DNA from: Nelumbo lutea
Taxonomy: Eukaryota > Streptophyta > Magnoliopsida > Proteales > Nelumbonaceae
Direction of reading: 5' to 3'
Assembly (NCBI GenBank): GCA_022828595.1
Contig: JAKGHH010000001.1
Coordinates: forward strand, 125,128,999 to 125,192,998
Length of the DNA stretch: 64,000 nucleotides
The translations under genes were made by a program, and so were the position numbers. The first letter of the stretch is position 1; each line of letters opens with the position of its first letter. A model generated the notes under the pieces. It ran no database searches. It was not told the origin of the DNA and saw nothing but the letters and a program-made list of their open reading frames with translations. Of the stretch, positions 63,301 to 64,000 are shown in pieces.

Positions 63301-63828
63301 AATGGATCACACCTAAATATTAAGAAACATTGAACATAGTCGTGTATATATTGGTGAGTCAGAACCTGAATGACATGGTTCCTGAAGTCCACTTTCTCTC
63401 TTTCTTTTCTGGTTCTGTACTCTACATATAGAATGCTAATGAGGTAGGCCGTCCAACTACCCATCAAGCCGTAGAACAACTGGAATAGTATCCCAGATAG
63501 CATTCCCAGCTGAGAAAATGAGTACGGCAAAGTGAGCAGAACCTGAGCCACCTGAAAACAGAAAAGCAAAACCCATGAAGATGTATGAATATACGAGTCA
63601 ATTACTCTAAACAGAAACCAGGCGAAAAACAAAGAGGGAAGCCGTTATGATTGATTTTTTTTTCAAGGAAACCTGATTAGAAGCACAGCTGAACCAAGCA
63701 TCATAAACTGAACCACCATGCCAAAATATCTTTGATAATCTGGTTTTGATGTCCTTGGGCTTCCCTTCACTCTCCATCTCCACATAGTTTCCAACAACAA
63801 CCGTCTCTACCACCTTGTCTGACGCCAT
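60305..63828 (-). CDS. LAX2: Auxin influx carrier, AUX1/LAX family (LAX2-like)
   Basis: This gene encodes a plasma-membrane H+/IAA symporter of the amino acid/auxin permease family that imports auxin and shapes its gradients (LAX2 acts in vascular patterning in Arabidopsis). Exons, right to left: 63828-63673, 63551-63366, 63260-63148, 62971-62788, 62686-62589, 62213-61748, 60592-60305. All are GT/AG and phase-consistent, giving 496 residues. The N-terminus MASDKVVETVVVGNYVEME precedes the family core FWHGGSVYDAWFSCASNQVA (residues about 35-54). Conserved blocks VLYVEYRTRKERE-like, WFEVLDGLLGKHWRN, GGHAVTVEIMHAMWKPQKFK and GFGFGGWASM are present, with about 10 hydrophobic segments. The C-terminal tail after CYQC is Pro/Thr/His-rich, like LAX2. 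The N-terminus and core resemble LAX2 more than AUX1 or LAX3. The last intron (1155 bp) holds two MITEs. No lesion is seen. Confidence 0.95.
60693..60809. mobile_element. Short MITE in LAX2 last intron
   Basis: The left end TTAAGGCTGTGTTTGATTTG and the inverted right end CTTAGGCTATGTTTGGTTTG match closely. The centre has a (TA)n run. TTA/TAA at the edges may be a 3-bp target duplication of a PIF/Harbinger-like element, but this is not certain. Confidence 0.55.
60811..61063. mobile_element. Second MITE in LAX2 last intron
   Basis: GATTCATTTGAATTACAGGA...TTTAGAATTGGCATTG at the left is similar, with small gaps, to the inverted right end GGTCCGTTTGGTTGTAGTCG...TTTAGAATGGCAATGG. It adjoins the first MITE almost without spacer. 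Confidence 0.5.
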
Positions 63829-63944
63829 TGATGATTGCTTCCACCTTAGTATTCTTCAGTCCTGTTCTGCTGCGGCTGCTGCTTCTTCACCGTTATTCTT
63901 TGAGAGCTTGTGTTTGGAAATGAAGAGGTCCCTGTGTGGTGTTT

Positions 63945-63952
63945 AATTTATA
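63945..63952 (-). promoter_or_regulatory. TATA box of LAX2-like gene
   Basis: The minus strand reads CTATAAATTAAAC about 120 bp upstream of the ATG at 63828, a suitable place for the core promoter. Confidence 0.5.
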
Positions 63953-64000
63953 GTAAGATAGAACGACTTTACGACTTCTTGAAGAGTGGGAAAGGGCCGA

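Overview
This is nuclear DNA of a flowering plant. Three host genes have spliced or typical plant structures: a chloroplast ferredoxin-NADP+ reductase with 9 exons, an AUX1/LAX auxin influx carrier with 7 exons, and an intronless cold-shock-domain/glycine-rich/CCHC protein. The rest is AT-rich and dominated by plant transposons (Ty1-copia, L1-type LINEs, hAT and MULE-like MITEs, a CACTA end, Helitron-like ends, a TRIM and a solo LTR). Protein similarity points to a dicot or an early-diverging angiosperm lineage; the species cannot be named from the sequence.

Layout. 1-12 kb: MITEs, Copia and LINE debris, an orphan CACTA end at 1866, then a minus-strand run of exon fragments from four unrelated genes: an LRR receptor kinase (4446-6254), NADP-malic enzyme (6305-6425), polynucleotide phosphorylase (7217-7296) and a MEI2-like RNA-binding protein (8136-8230). 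They keep their splice sites, and the first two carry stop codons. This looks like transposon-captured gene fragments. 12.5-15.1 kb: intact FNR gene. 15-29 kb: repeats, including a hAT MITE with a perfect 8-bp target duplication, a solo LTR with a 5-bp duplication, a probable Helitron whose 3' end is locally triplicated (167-bp unit), and a LINE interrupted by a 266-bp TRIM. 29-30 kb: cold-shock protein gene whose promoter has two ACCGAC/ACGT composites. 31-47 kb: LINE pieces, a second Helitron-like AT-rich block, a rearranged Copia carrying a GC-rich MITE, a MULE-like MITE inside one unit of a duplication, and more LINE and Copia debris. 47.4-58.2 kb: a three-level nest in which a LINE RNase H domain is split by Copia A (minus strand), and Copia A is split inside its primer-binding site by Copia B (plus strand). 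60.3-63.8 kb: LAX2-like gene on the minus strand, with two MITEs in its last intron.

The three intact genes are functionally independent: photosynthetic electron transfer, RNA chaperoning in stress, and auxin import. I found no tRNA, rRNA or CRISPR array. Exon borders were set by hand from GT/AG signals and reading-frame continuity. Transposon borders were set from terminal repeats and target-site duplications where visible. Family names rest on recognised motifs, not on database searches.
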